A stretch of DNA of 64,000 nucleotides from Acridotheres tristis (GCA_037013685.1 CM072908.1:4353001-4417000), one strand, 5' to 3'; shown: positions 12,559 to 28,400, counted from the first letter of the stretch. Numbers and translations are program-made. The notes: generated by a model not told the origin, from the sequence alone.

Positions 12559-12680
12559 CTAGTTCACCAGAAGATCTCTGAATTCTGTGGATTTGTGGTC
12601 CTGATATTCACCTTGTTCTTCCTCAGGGAAGTGGCAGCTACAGGCATCATCTTCCTGAATTGACTGTTCAGGTGTGTGCA
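12559..12680 (-). CDS. TNFRSF9: TNFRSF9 coding exon 7: cytoplasmic tail
   Basis: 122 nt including TAG (complement of 12559-12561), with a TTTTCTTCAG acceptor ending at 12681. It encodes the acidic tail with SIQEDD, CSC and PEEE, matching the TRAF-binding end of mammalian 4-1BB. It is about 15 residues longer at the C-terminus than human. Confidence 0.92.
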
Positions 12681-15600
12681 CTGAAGAAAAAGAACATCAC
12701 AGAATTAATTTGGTTGGAAAAGACTTCTGAGACCATTTAGTTCAATCTTTGATCATATACATTATAAACCAGACCAGAGCTCTGAGTGCCACGTCCAGCT
12801 GCTTCTTGAACACTTCCTGGGACAGTGACTCCAGCACTTCCCTGGGTAGCCCATTCCAATCTTTAACAACCCTTTTTGGGAAGAAATTCCTCCTCATCTC
12901 CAATGTGAACCTCCCTTGGCATAGCTTAAGGCTGTGTTTTCTTGTACTGTCACTGGCTGCCTGGGAGGAAAGCCTGACCCCCATCTGGCTACAGCCACAT
13001 TTCAGGGAGTTGTAGCAGGCAAGGTCTCCCCTGATCCTCCTTTTGTCCTGACAAAACAACCCCAGTTCCCTCAGCTGCTCCTCAAAGACTTACCTTCTAG
13101 ATTCTTCCCCAGATTTGTTGCCCTTATCTGGACTCACTCTAGCACCTCGATGTTTCTTGAAGTGAGGGCCCAGAATTGGACAAATGTCCTCTTTCTGTTT
13201 CATTTATTCAGCCATCTTATTTTACCATCCCTCAGTCACAAATGCAGGATGTCAGGAAGAAAAAATCTTCCAAGTTATTCCATAATCTGAAATTATTCCT
13301 CTACAGCATGTATATCTGATAAAACTAATTTATCATACTTTGTTTTTCCTAATTCAGCAGGGCCTCTGGTGTTCTGTTTGTCGTGGCAATGAAATGAAGA
13401 CCAGCATGAGGGAAATAGATTTTTGTACAGCTATAGTCTTCTGTATTTAGAGTTACAAAGAAGATTCAGACCTTATCCTTAGGGCAGGGGAAAAGAAGAG
13501 AAAGGGAGAGAGAACCCCCCAAAAACCAAACAAACCAACTATAAACTACATTGAATAGAATCAGCTTCATCTTTGTGCTGAACTCTTGAGCTTGCCCAGG
13601 ACTTCTTAGTTCTCAGAGGGCAGTGCTGGATTCAGGCTGACTCTGCAGCTGTGCAGCAGCACACCCTGACTGATGTCCCCTTTCCTGCTGCAGCCAGAGT
13701 TCCAGACACTCACCCCAGGCCACGTGTACCCTCTGTGAGCAGAGGGAACTCGGAGGTGTTACAGCCACACAGGCCAAGGATGATGCTTGGAAGTCATAAA
13801 CTGAACTGAGCTTTAACTGGAGCAGCAAAGCTCAGCTGAATTTTTTCATTTCTCACAAATACTTCACTTCTAAGGATAAACATGCACTTGACCTAACACC
13901 CACAGTGCTTTCTGCAATAAAAATTCCAAAACTCTTTCCCTTTCAGCTGCTTCTGACTTACAATGCCAAAAAGCCCGAAGCTATTTCAACTACCTTTGAA
14001 AGACGCTTAACCTAGATTCCTGACTCCTGTCTGGTTTCAAAAAGAAAAACTGAAGAGCGTATTTATCTTACTTTTCTTGAAGACAGTTTGTATTTTCTTT
14101 TTATGCCAGACACTGAAGCAGATGCACAAAGGCAGCAGAAAGATTATGCACAACAGCCCAGCCACAGCGAGAGAGATCCTGATCGTGTCTGTCTGAACAT
14201 CCTTCCCTAAGAAATAAATAACATTTATTTAACAGAACAAAATTTTACTGCCATTGAATTAGCTGAAAACTTTGTCTCCCACTCTGCTTCTGGATCAGTC
14301 TGCAATACTGGAAATGCATAGAAGACATTTTGCTTTAACGGAAAGTGAATGAGCTACAGTATGTTTAAGCAGGTCATAATTCTTTACCTCCATAAGCAAT
14401 ATTACACAATGACTCACCTGGCACAGTGATAGAAAATGGAATTTCAAGAGATGTGGTAGGTAGAGTAGTGACTGAAGTGGGATTAACTGAAGCGTGTTTG
14501 CAAATGACATCTTTTGCTGGGGTTCCAGGCTCCAGGACTTGGTTTCCAGAGCACCTGAAGGACATTTACAGCAAAACAGGGAAAAGAAAAAAAATTTAAA
14601 TCCAGTCAAGTGTAATTAAGTGTAATAGCTGTAGCTTTTTTTTTTTTTTTTTTGTGGTTTACTTACATTGTCCAGTTTTTACAGGAGCCATTGGGCTGAT
14701 CATTAAAGGTTCCATAGCGGCAAGTCTGGCAACCTTCAACAGACAAGGACAGGTAGAATTGTACAAGAGAAGCCTTTAAAACGCAACATATGAAACATTA
14801 TTTTTGCCTACTTGTACAATGTCAGAATTGCTATTTCATAAGCTGCTCAGTATGCACTGCAAGTCCTTCCCTATCAGCCACTGACCAAGTACAGTACTTG
14901 GCTACAAGCTGTAGAAGCCAGTTGATTTGGCACAAGATGCCACAAACCATGCCTAACTCCAGAGATCCCAGTTTAGTTTCCCTCATGCTGGCAGCCAAGA
15001 GCTGCCATGCAAAGGGAACTAACTGGTGCATGATCTGAGGTGTAGCAGGACTCAGAGTGTGGTGGGTTTGTCTGCTCCTGAGCTTTCACCACACACCATG
15101 TAAAGGTTTGGCAGCACTGGCAGCTTTTATCATGCGAGGTCTTCCTCTATCTTCCTCGATCTGCTGCTGCACTGTGCGAGAGGCAGTGCAGTGTGTCCGG
15201 TGCAGGAAGCAGAGGGGCTTTCAGCTGCTGGGGAAATGCGATCCTACCGTTCCTGGTGCTCTCCTTGCCCACACCACAGCTTCGGGTGCAGTAGGTGCAG
15301 CCGTCACCGCCGCAGCTATAGCCCTCCTTGCACGTGCATTCAGCATCACTTGTTGAGGAACACGGTTTTAAATACTGAAATAGTCCTGCAAGGGGAAAAG
15401 GAGTTTTAGGTTACAGCATGCCCAGCGTGGTGCAGCAAAGGCTCGGACCTTTGCTCTCATAAAAATCAGGCTGGCGGCTCCAGCGAGAAGCCCCGCAGAC
15501 CCGTAGCGATATTTGGCGAGTGGCGCGTCCCCCCGCCAGGCAGGTGCCAGCCCGGGCTCGTCGTTGCCACGGGAGGTCACAGCAGGGCTGGTGGCGTCGC

Positions 15601-15902
15601 CTCGGTACCTTCGCACTGCCGACACATTCTGCAGCCGTCGCGTCCCGCCGCGCTGGAGAAGGTGCCGGCCGGGCAGGGCCGGCACGACGCGCCCCGTCCG
15701 CAGTCCCCGCTCGCTACGAACGTACCTGCGGGCCGAGACACAGCGGTCACCGCGGGTCGCGCCCGGTGCATCGTGCCCCGCCCGGCCCGGCCCGGCCCTT
15801 ACCCGCCGGGCAGTCAGCGGTGCACGGCAGCGCGGCCGCGGGGCCCGGGCTCAGCGCCAGCGCCAGCAGAGCCGCGGGCAGCAGCGCCCGGCCCGGAGCC
15901 AT
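12559..15902 (-). CDS. TNFRSF9: TNF receptor superfamily member 9 (4-1BB/CD137)
   Basis: A co-stimulatory receptor of activated T and NK cells that binds 4-1BB ligand and signals through TRAF adaptors to NF-kappaB. Joined exons are 15803-15902, 15609-15725, 15248-15385, 14667-14733, 14418-14554, 14072-14206 and 12559-12680, totalling 816 nt or 271 residues plus stop, close to the 255 of human. Residues 1 to about 24 are a Leu/Ala-rich signal peptide. About 27-142 form cysteine-rich repeats, including CPAGTF, CRQCEG and the strongly family-like CSSTSDAEC segment of exon 3. Asn-Gly-Ser (133) and Asn-Trp-Thr (138) are glycosylation sequons. A Thr/Ser/Pro stalk follows, then a transmembrane helix at about 197-219 and a basic HKKK stop-transfer. 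The tail keeps two TRAF-binding motifs, SIQED (238-242) and PEEE (250-253), flanking the CSC pair. All introns are GT-AG and in phase. It is divergent to PARK7, as in mammals. Identification is firm. Confidence 0.95.
12698..13180 (-). mobile_element. CR1 LINE 3' end inside TNFRSF9 intron 6
   Basis: On the minus strand an ORF of 105 codons (13059-12742) carries the typical CR1 reverse-transcriptase C-terminus (FFPKRVVKDWNGLP then EVLESLSQEVFK). It is followed by the CR1 3' tail ending AACCAAATTAATTCTGTGAT at about 12698. It is in the same orientation as the host gene and 5'-truncated, so this is a relic rather than a gene. Confidence 0.9.
13990..14071. other. Intron next to TNFRSF9 exon 6
   Basis: Intron 6 outside the CR1 copy (13181-14071) shows no further feature I can name. 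Confidence 0.4.
14072..14206 (-). CDS. TNFRSF9: TNFRSF9 coding exon 6: transmembrane segment
   Basis: 135 nt with a TTTCTTAG acceptor and GTAAGA donor. It encodes one hydrophobic helix of about 23 residues and a following Lys-rich juxtamembrane stretch. The next intron (12681-14071) contains a CR1 element. Confidence 0.9.
14418..14554 (-). CDS. TNFRSF9: TNFRSF9 coding exon 5: stalk
   Basis: 137 nt with a TTCAG acceptor and GTGAGT donor. It encodes the KDVIC segment (human DVVC) and a Thr/Ser/Pro-rich extracellular stalk likely to be O-glycosylated. Confidence 0.9.
14667..14733 (-). CDS. TNFRSF9: TNFRSF9 coding exon 4: last cysteine-rich repeat
   Basis: 67 nt with a GAAG acceptor and GTAAGT donor. 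It encodes CQTCRYGTFNDQ, matching the mammalian GTFNDQ signature, with two N-glycosylation sequons. The intron side next to the donor holds a run of about 17 T at 14637-14653. Confidence 0.92.
15248..15385 (-). CDS. TNFRSF9: TNFRSF9 coding exon 3: cysteine-rich repeat
   Basis: 138 nt, phase 1 on both sides, with TTGCAG acceptor and GTAGGA donor. It encodes the CSSTSDAECTC segment, which closely matches mammalian 4-1BB, followed by a Cys-rich loop and the SCGVGKE region. Confidence 0.92.
15609..15725 (-). CDS. TNFRSF9: TNFRSF9 coding exon 2: first cysteine-rich repeats
   Basis: Acceptor CCCGCAG ends at 15726 and donor GTACCG starts at 15608. The exon is phase 1 on both sides, 117 nt. It encodes the CPAGTF and CRQCEG signatures of TNF-receptor repeats. 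Confidence 0.9.
15803..15902 (-). CDS. TNFRSF9: TNFRSF9 coding exon 1: signal peptide
   Basis: Starts at the ATG whose complement is 15900-15902, in good context (GAGCC before ATG, G after), and encodes 33 codons plus one base. It contains the hydrophobic Leu/Ala signal core and the first CTADCPA cysteines. Donor GTAAGG on the minus strand reads from 15802. The following intron is only 77 bp. Confidence 0.9.
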
Positions 15903-15988
15903 GGGTCAGAGCGGGGCGGCGCGGCCGGCGGCACTGCGCGCGGGACACCCGGCACCCGCCCTTAGCGGCCGCCCCCGGGGGGTCTGGC

Positions 15989-15995
15989 TGCGTCA
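15989..15995 (+). promoter_or_regulatory. CRE/AP-1-like site upstream of TNFRSF9
   Basis: TGCGTCA (TGACGCA on the minus strand), a variant ATF/AP-1 heptamer about 90 bp upstream of the TNFRSF9 ATG. Together with the kappaB site 33 bp further upstream it would fit an activation-induced promoter. Confidence 0.35.
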
Positions 15996-16027
15996 TCCCG
16001 GGGGCGGCGGGGAAACCCCGGCCCGGA

Positions 16028-16037
16028 GGGACTTTCC
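16028..16037 (+). promoter_or_regulatory. Canonical NF-kappaB site in the TNFRSF9 promoter
   Basis: GGGACTTTCC is a perfect match to the GGGRNNYYCC consensus, about 126 bp upstream of the TNFRSF9 start codon. NF-kappaB induction of 4-1BB is established in mammals, so this is a likely functional element, although binding is not shown. Confidence 0.6.
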
Positions 16038-16302
16038 GGACCCTCCCAGAGGCGCGACCCCTCAGCCCTGCCGGGCAGCGCCCGCAGAGCTCTCTCAGCG
16101 ATGCCGGTCAGCGTTCGCCCTTTTCACCACCGGGGCTTCCCGGTGAGCGCTGCGCGGAATCCCCAGGAGATGAGAGGTGAGAGGCGGAGCCCTGCGCGAA
16201 GATGCCGAAGCCATACGGGCACGACAGGGACACGCAGGGATCGGGAGAGCGCCGCGCTCTGGCCATGAGCGTGTGGAATTCCCCCCGGCCGGCACGGGAA
16301 CG

Positions 16303-16432
16303 GCGCGGCCCCGCCCCCTGCGGTCCCCGCAGCCAATCCCGGGCATGACCACGCCCCTTGCAGGGCCCGGCAGCCAATCCCCAGGTCTGGCCACGCCCCC
16401 TGCACATCCCCGCAGCCAATCCCCGCCCCTGG
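16303..16432 (+). promoter_or_regulatory. Tandem CCAAT-box / GC-box repeat in the PARK7 promoter
   Basis: Roughly three copies of a 41-42 bp unit, each with CACGCCCC (or CCGCCCC), a CCCGCAG/CCGGCAG spacer and GCCAATCCC. CCAAT pentamers lie at 16333-16337, 16374-16378 and 16416-16420. The forward CCAAT boxes (NF-Y) plus Sp/KLF-type boxes sit 90-175 bp upstream of a strong splice donor at 16507, the usual arrangement for a TATA-less promoter. Confidence 0.6.
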
Positions 16433-16449
16433 CCCTGCTCCTCAGCCGG

Positions 16450-16506
16450 GCCCGGAGCGCGGGCAGGAGCGGACGCGAAGAACGCTGAGGAGTTCAGTGC
16501 TGAGTT
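16450..16506 (+). other. PARK7: Candidate PARK7 non-coding first exon 1a
   Basis: GTAAGTGAG at 16507 is a near-perfect 5' splice site placed just downstream of the CCAAT repeat. A transcript starting at about 16450 would splice from here to the coding exon at 19304. The start is a guess; human PARK7 is known to use alternative 5' UTR exons. Confidence 0.4.
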
Positions 16507-16903
16507 GTAAGTGAGAAGCGAACGTATCTTCCGTGTGTGTGTGCCCGGCACACGGGCAGGCCGAGCAAGGACCGGCCTGTCAGGGGTTCTGAGCCGAGTC
16601 CGCTGTGGGCAGCACACAAAGCGCCCCTTACAGGGAGCTGAACCCCGCACCGATCCCAGGAGAGCCCTCAGCAAAGTCCTTCGCTATGACCGGCTCTCCT
16701 CACCTGGACCTGAGCTGCTCTGCAGGAGTTCTCGTGAGCTCGGCACCCAGGAGCCAGACAGGGCCTGCCAACACCTGACAGCAGGCTTTTACACAAGGCT
16801 TTGCAGTCCTAAAAGCCCCCATTAACAGCTGTCTGTCCTTCAAAACATCTTAAAACCCCTTAAAACCAGGGACAACATCATCCCTGAGCCACAGCCATTC
16901 CCT

Positions 16904-17246
16904 GTGCACCGTGAGCCTCGCGAAACCGAAGTGTCGGGCAGCGTTTCGGGCAGAGGGCGGAGAAGAGCAAGACACGGTTCTGCTCGGTACGTGCGGGGCT
17001 GCCCGAGGGGCAGGGGCGGCAGGAGGGTCAGCAGCGGCAGCAGCGGCAGCTCATTTCGCGGTCGCGCCGCCGTAGGAAGTGATTTTGGTGGGCACCGGAG
17101 CGCTCTCTGCGTTCCCGGAGACCGTGAGAACAGCGGAGCGCGTTGGCTCCGCAGAGGCCGCCCGGGCGAGCGGCGGGGAGGTGCCGGGGCCGAGCGCGGG
17201 CGGGGCCGGGGCGGAGCCTCCCAGAGCCGCCCGCGGCCCCGCTGAG
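16904..17246 (+). other. PARK7: Candidate PARK7 non-coding first exon 1b
   Basis: GCTGAG|GTGAGT at 17241-17252 is a strong donor at the end of a second very GC-rich segment. The transcription start lies somewhere within this interval. A short CAGCGG-type triplet repeat occurs at about 17029-17050. Either this donor or the one at 16507, or both, could supply the 5' UTR. Confidence 0.45.
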
Positions 17247-19347
17247 GTGAGTTGCGGCCGCCACCGCTGCTGCGGCCCCCGCGGGCCCGGAGCAGAGAGC
17301 CCCGGCGGGCGGGAGGGGAGTGTCGGTGTGGGCGGAGGGCTCGGTGCCCGGGCGGGGTTGCGGTGCTCGGGCGGCCGCGTTGCGGGGCGCGACCCCCCCG
17401 CCGGGCCCGTGAGGCGGCCTCGGCCCGGGCACGGCCTTGTGCCGTCCGTGCTGCGTGGAATGGCGCCGTGTCCCCAAAGGAACAGATGGAAACGTAGGGA
17501 TGCGGCCTTTCCCCCCGGGCTGGCTGAGCTGCTGCGCCTGCAGCTCTTCCTCTGCCTGTGAATAGCGGGCTCTGAGGTCGGGCCGCTGAAGGGTGTGATA
17601 TTTTTTTTTTAAAGACACTCTAATATTAGAGTTTCTGATTCCAACGCAATCTCCAGAAAGACACGTGTACCCACGCAGGGTTTGGCTGATAGGTTTGGGG
17701 CGGCCTTAGCTGGCACTGAGGAGCAAATGGGAGACTCGCATTTACTATGTGTAGGTAGCTTGTTAAATAACTTGTTAAATGAGGTTGCTGTTAGGTCTGT
17801 GTAACTTTGTTCTGCCTTCTCAAAAGTTGCCTTTCCATAGTAGTGGGACAGCTATTTACACACGCACCCACGTGAAGAACAGTACTAGAGCTCAAGGATT
17901 TGGCAGTGTTGTACAGTAAATATCTAAAGGCACTATGGAGAGACTGCATTTTGCAAAACTAGGAGAGAGAGTGAAGGTTTCAGGATCAGGTGCTTGTTTT
18001 CATCTAAAGAATTAATGAAAGACAGGGATGCAAACTGTGATCTGGACTATTTTTCTTCAGTGAAAAGCAAATGCAGCATTTCTGCATGGTGGCTATTCAG
18101 GTAGTTTTTTGCTAGTCAGATTCATACGAAAATATGGCAGAATCAATGTATACCCTCAGGACAAGCTATTAAGAAGCTCTAGATTGTCCTAAAGTTATTA
18201 CTAATACCTGTGATTTGGGTGTACTTTTAGCTGCCCTAAAAGTAGGATTTGACACAGTGAATTATTCTGCTTGGGCTGGTCCAGCATGCTGTGGGATGTT
18301 GTGCTGTATATTACTGTATTCTAGAAATAACATTCTAAAGGAGTCTACCAGTAGGGACCAAACCTGGAAACAGATGAAGTAGAAGCAGGGTAAGGATGAT
18401 TTTATTTTGTGTAGGCACCTAAAAGTGCATCACATTTTATGAAGAGCTCCCAGATACTACGTGCATTTCTAGATGGAAGGTCCCTGCACAGGACAAAAAT
18501 CTCAGTCTTCTAGAGCAGTAACCTGTGAAATGCCTTCTCATATCACAAATGCTTTCATAGACTTCTCTCAGACCTGTATGAGTTAGTGGGTATTTTACAT
18601 AATGTAAAGTTATTTTGACTTAGCCTTCAGATGGAAATTCAGCATTTCACCTCAACTTGAATTTAGAAGCTAAAAAAAAAAAAAAGTCTTAAGCCTGGTT
18701 TGTTCCATTTGCTAGATCTTGTGGTCTGCTCCCCCATCACACATGTGCACATGTGTTTCTCCCCCACTAAGTTGCAAAATAACCCGTAAAATCTGTCGGT
18801 GAGATTTTGCAGAGGCACTGGTGGAGTCACTGTTAGATCACAGGAAACTCCTCCTGAAGCATGCTGTGTGGAAACTAAAAAACCAGACATGAGGTCAAAG
18901 CTCATGCAAGCCCTTTTCGTAAGTGCTGACCTGGGTACGAGTCAGTCGTCTCGGAATAAGTGAGGGTGTGCAAATTGAAAACAGCACTGCCACCCACCCT
19001 GAACCCCTCACTCTGACAGACACAGGTCATTGCAAGGTCTTGATCAGGCCAAGCTGCTGCTTCTTGTGCTGCTGATGTGCTGTGCCTCCCACTTGCACAA
19101 GTGCCTTAATCTTTTAATATCATAATGCATTCTTTTTTTAAAAAAGGATTGCTATGAATATTGATTTAGGCTAGTGAACCATTTTGAGGTGGTTTAAATG
19201 AAAGAACATGCAAAAGTACAAATTACTGTTCAGTTTTAACATAAGGGAGGATTCGTACAACGGGATTTGCCTTCTAACCACATTGTCTTTCTACCCCTCT
19301 CAGCCCCTTCCTTCACAGCCATCTCCCTGAGAGCAGCCCCTCCAGAC

Positions 19348-24739
<5,392 letters not shown>

Positions 24740-25025
24740 AAGCCTGGTGTGGGATTTAGATAGTCTTATCCTTTGTGGAATAACTGTAATGTGCACTGTT
24801 GTAAATACACTTCAATTGTGGGTGAAATTAGTAGTAACTGTACTTACCTGATCTGGGATACCTTAACAAACCAAAGGTCTTCATTGCTGGAAAAAGATCC
24901 TGTTAGCAAAAAGTTTCATCACAAAAAAGCAACCAGCATCCAATAATCCTAGTTAGTTCTTGGATGGTATTTAAAAATCACATGGAAAAATGTTTGCTGA
25001 CTAAATAAAAATAGAGCATCCCTAC
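24740..25025 (+). other. PARK7: PARK7 3' UTR
   Basis: Follows the TGA. AATAAA at 25004-25009 gives a short 3' UTR of about 285 nt with cleavage expected near 25025, followed by TGTG-rich sequence (TGTGTTCC and TCTGTGTTTTC, about 25028-25050), typical of a downstream element. Confidence 0.75.
25004..25009 (+). terminator. PARK7: PARK7 polyadenylation signal
   Basis: Canonical AATAAA 265 bp after the stop codon, with a GU-rich downstream sequence. It is the first such hexamer after the stop. Confidence 0.75.
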
Positions 25026-25144
25026 TGGTGTGTTCCTTTCTGTGTTTTCTCCCAACCCAGACCCATGAAACCCTTTTACCACCATGTACTATTCAAAACA
25101 ACATCTGTTCAGATTCTCACACAGTTCTTCTGAAGTCTGAGCTG

Positions 25145-25365
25145 AAATGAGAAGGTGGCCAAGCACTGGAGCAAGCTCCCTAGGGAGGTGGTCATGGCCC
25201 CAGGCCTGCCAGTATTCAAAAAGTGCTTGGACAACACTTCTCACAACACTTCTCTTGGCTGTATGGTTTAACTTTTAGGTTGCCCTATGGAAGGAGTTGG
25301 TTTTGATGACCTTCACGAGTCTCTTCCAACTCAGGATATTCTCTGATTTCATGACACAGATTATT
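25145..25365 (+). mobile_element. CR1 LINE, 3' end fragment
   Basis: Plus-strand CR1-type text: GTGGCCAAGCACTGGAGCAA, CCCTAGGGAGGTGGTCATGG, then the diverged tail GACCTTCACGAGTCTCTTCC ending near a TTCTCTGATTTCATGAC motif. It is an old, 5'-truncated copy just beyond PARK7. Confidence 0.8.
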
Positions 25366-25454
25366 AAGTTCCATCCTAGAACAATGTTCGATTTCTTGTG
25401 TACAAGTAAGGCAAATAACTAGTATTAATTTTCCAACAGTGTTGGAACTAAATT

Positions 25455-25496
25455 TAAAGTATGAATATTCATACTTTATGAATATGAATATTCATA
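25455..25496. repeat. Twin AT-rich palindromes sharing ATGAATATTCAT
   Basis: TAAAGTATGAAT followed by its exact reverse complement makes a perfect 24-bp palindrome with no spacer (25455-25478). A second 14-bp palindrome, TATGAATATTCATA, follows at 25483-25496. The shared core resembles dimeric POU-factor sites. It could also extrude as a cruciform. Confidence 0.7.
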
Positions 25497-25499
25497 ATT

Positions 25500-28400
25500 T
25501 GTCAGGCACCCCAGAGTTCCTGCAGGTTGAACAGGATACCTTGAAATTTGTCTTTAAGTGATTGCAGATCCATTGAGCTATTTGGGCAGATAATAATCAA
25601 TGTAAAGCATGAAGTTTGGATTTGGTAGAATGCCACCAGTAGCAGTGCTTGTTTCTGCCTACTGCAAATTGGAAGTTGCTACAAGCCTGGCTTAAGTGAG
25701 CCTTTGTCAGTTTAGAGGAGTTGCAGGACAGGTCTCTGGAGGAAGTAATGGAGCTGTATTCCCATGAGAATTAAGAACTTGGCATCAATTTCTGTCTTTG
25801 CTGCCTTTCTTTCACCAAATCATTTTGGTGATACGTGGCTCTGTCAGCAATCATGCTTAAGCTGGCACCTCACTGGACTCTGAAGTTACCCCAGCATCTG
25901 GAGATCTGGTTCTGCATACATCTGAAGTGCATAGTCTGAACTTTAGAAAATGACTGCACAGGAGCCTTTATGATTGCTTATTTTAATGGGAAACAACTTC
26001 ATTTTCAATTACTGCATTTTCGTAATGAAATACATGGATACTTTTGCAAATTTAGAATTAAGAAATGTCTATGTTGTTAATAACTACTGGAAGAACTGCT
26101 TCAACTCTATGCTCTGTCTCTTAATTTGCTTAGGAAATATTTCATATGTTTCTCTAGCTTTGAAATATGCTCAAGATATGCAAAAGTTGTAATCTATGTA
26201 AGATTTTACAAGTTTGTGTGGTAAATCTGCACATCTAACTGGTATTGCCATGCAAATGTAAACCAAATGATGGAAAGAGTCTTTGTCCTAGAATCTGGAA
26301 TAATTACTTGGTTTGTAAATGGGCATGATTCAGAATACAGGAAAAGCTCTGCATTCCTGGGTGGCAGCACTGCTTTGTAATATTAGAAGGAAAATTTTTC
26401 CATGCTTGTATTGTTTATAGTCTTGCAGAAATATTTTAATACAAAGCATTAGCAAAGTGATCATAAATTCGATTATAATTTTTTTTCTCCAAGGCTGAGG
26501 GAGTTTAGTTTACAGAAATTAGGTTTTCAGTGTGTATATTTGGGCTTTCCCACTCCCATTAAAATGGTAATAGGAAAAACACTCAGAAAAATGAGCCTAG
26601 AGCCCATGGATGTATCTGCTTAACTTGCAGATTCTTCCACTGTGTTCAGCAAAAGACTTGGTAAATAAAATATTGTAGTGCTGCTTGCATCACAGTTACC
26701 TTCCTACAGCTGACCCTGTTCTCAACCTTTGACATTGCAGATGTCCAGCAAACATGCATTTACTTGGGTTCCCTATCTGTGTCATTAACTTGGTCTTTCA
26801 GTTAGAATAAGTAAGTGTATGAACTAAGATTAGGCTAATTTTCCTCTTAGGGTAAGAAGTGTGAATGTATTTGCTGATTTGAGGGGAAAAAAGTTGCCTT
26901 CCAGCAAAATTCTTTCTTCCTCACATTTCAGTATCTCTTCATAAAATCCTCTTTTACCTGCTGGTGAAAGATGAGCTGAGGTACTTTTCTGCTCATTGCT
27001 TCATGTACACTAGAAACTTTGTGCCTTTTTATTATTTGCAAGCTTTAGTTTTAGAACCCGTGGTAATTGGGTATCTGCTGCCCCTGAGCTCAGCTTAAGC
27101 TGAAGGGAATGCATTCACTCTTCTGTATCTGACACTTAGCATTTTGTTCCCTGGCAGCTGGAGGGTCTGGGGGTTGGTTGTTTCCCTGATGAGGAGGCAG
27201 CCGGTTGGCATCTGCTGTACGCCTCGGATCATCTCTCAGGAATAATGTGGGGGGTTTTCTCCTGATTCTGGTTGTTCTGTGGGCTTGAATGCATCACTGA
27301 GAATGAGTTCTCTTAGGGAATTGAGAGGTGTGCTATGGCTTAGGAGCAGGATTGTACACAAGAGGGCATTGATGCTCGAGCCATCAGTGAATACTTGCCG
27401 TGATGAGAAATATTTTCATTCAGACTGACAAGCTTCTAACTGAAGAAGAGGCAGAAGAAACGTGGAGAGTGAACAATCTGTTTTTGTTACAGTTCTTTGC
27501 AAGTTTCTTTCCAAAAGGGAAAAGTGAAGCACACAGCACTGTACTGTGACAGGAGCAAATCCTGTCTCAGGAATATGCCCCTCAGCAACAGAGAAAGGAT
27601 GCTTTCCTAGAGAGACAAAGGTTTTGCTTTTAAAATAGGTGGAGACAAATAGAACCATAATGGATACAAATCAGCCTCCCTACTAGTACTTAAAGCTGTA
27701 AGAGCACACAAGGGAATAAGCTTCATCCAGTAATTACAAGCCTTGGACAGATTCTTAGCCATTCATGTATATGCTTACCATTTGCTATGAAACCCACAGT
27801 GACTGTCAGAGCAAAGAATGGTTACTTAATCTGATTATTTTGTTCTTTCAACATAAAGATGCATCATGATGCAAACATAAGCAGTGATCCCAAAATGATA
27901 AAAATACCTGTCTGCCAGCAGCCTGGATGACCATGACTTGGTTGGAAAGGTAAGTATGTGACAGAGGAGTAGGAAGTGTCAACTACAGAAGTAATCCCTA
28001 GCACTGCATCCCTACTTTCATTCATGTTCTCATACCATACTCTACCTCCAGAAGAAAGGATGTCTTGCTGTTACATGGAAACTGCATTTTAGTAGGGCAT
28101 GGGATGCAACATTTAAAAGTTTGAAAAATAAGCAACAAAACACTGGGTGAATAAATAAATTGTTGCCCAGAATTGTAGATTATCTTTTAGCATGTTTAGA
28201 ATGTGGTCTTGCATGTGGTATGGAAAGAAAGGAAAATATGTAAAATGAGAGCAGATGTGTCTCCCTGCTGCCCTGATTTGTTAGCTGACAGCCTGGCTCT
28301 GACAACACTCCCTAGCTCTGAACTTCAATGGACATTCTACGGTTCTTGCAGCATTATCACTTGGCAGGAAATCAAAAGCTCTCTGGAAGAGCAGCGAAAA

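Larger units (their letters stand above)
15430..17560. promoter_or_regulatory. CpG island with divergent TNFRSF9 and PARK7 promoters
   Basis: Base composition rises sharply in G+C and CpG from about 15430 and falls again after about 17560. It covers TNFRSF9 exons 1-2 on the minus strand and the putative PARK7 first exons on the plus strand. The many long ORFs called on both strands here arise from scarcity of stop codons and are not genes. The two ATG-side ends are about 1.1-1.3 kb apart, so this is a divergent but not tightly bidirectional promoter pair. Confidence 0.85.

Noticed and set aside
12742..13059. Minus ORF of 105 codons as a host gene
   Set aside because: It is the reverse-transcriptase C-terminal tail of a CR1 LINE inside a TNFRSF9 intron.
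15513..17618. Many overlapping ORFs of 100-208 codons on both strands
   Set aside because: CpG-island composition removes stops. Only TNFRSF9 exons on the minus strand and the PARK7 leader are supported by splice sites and homology.
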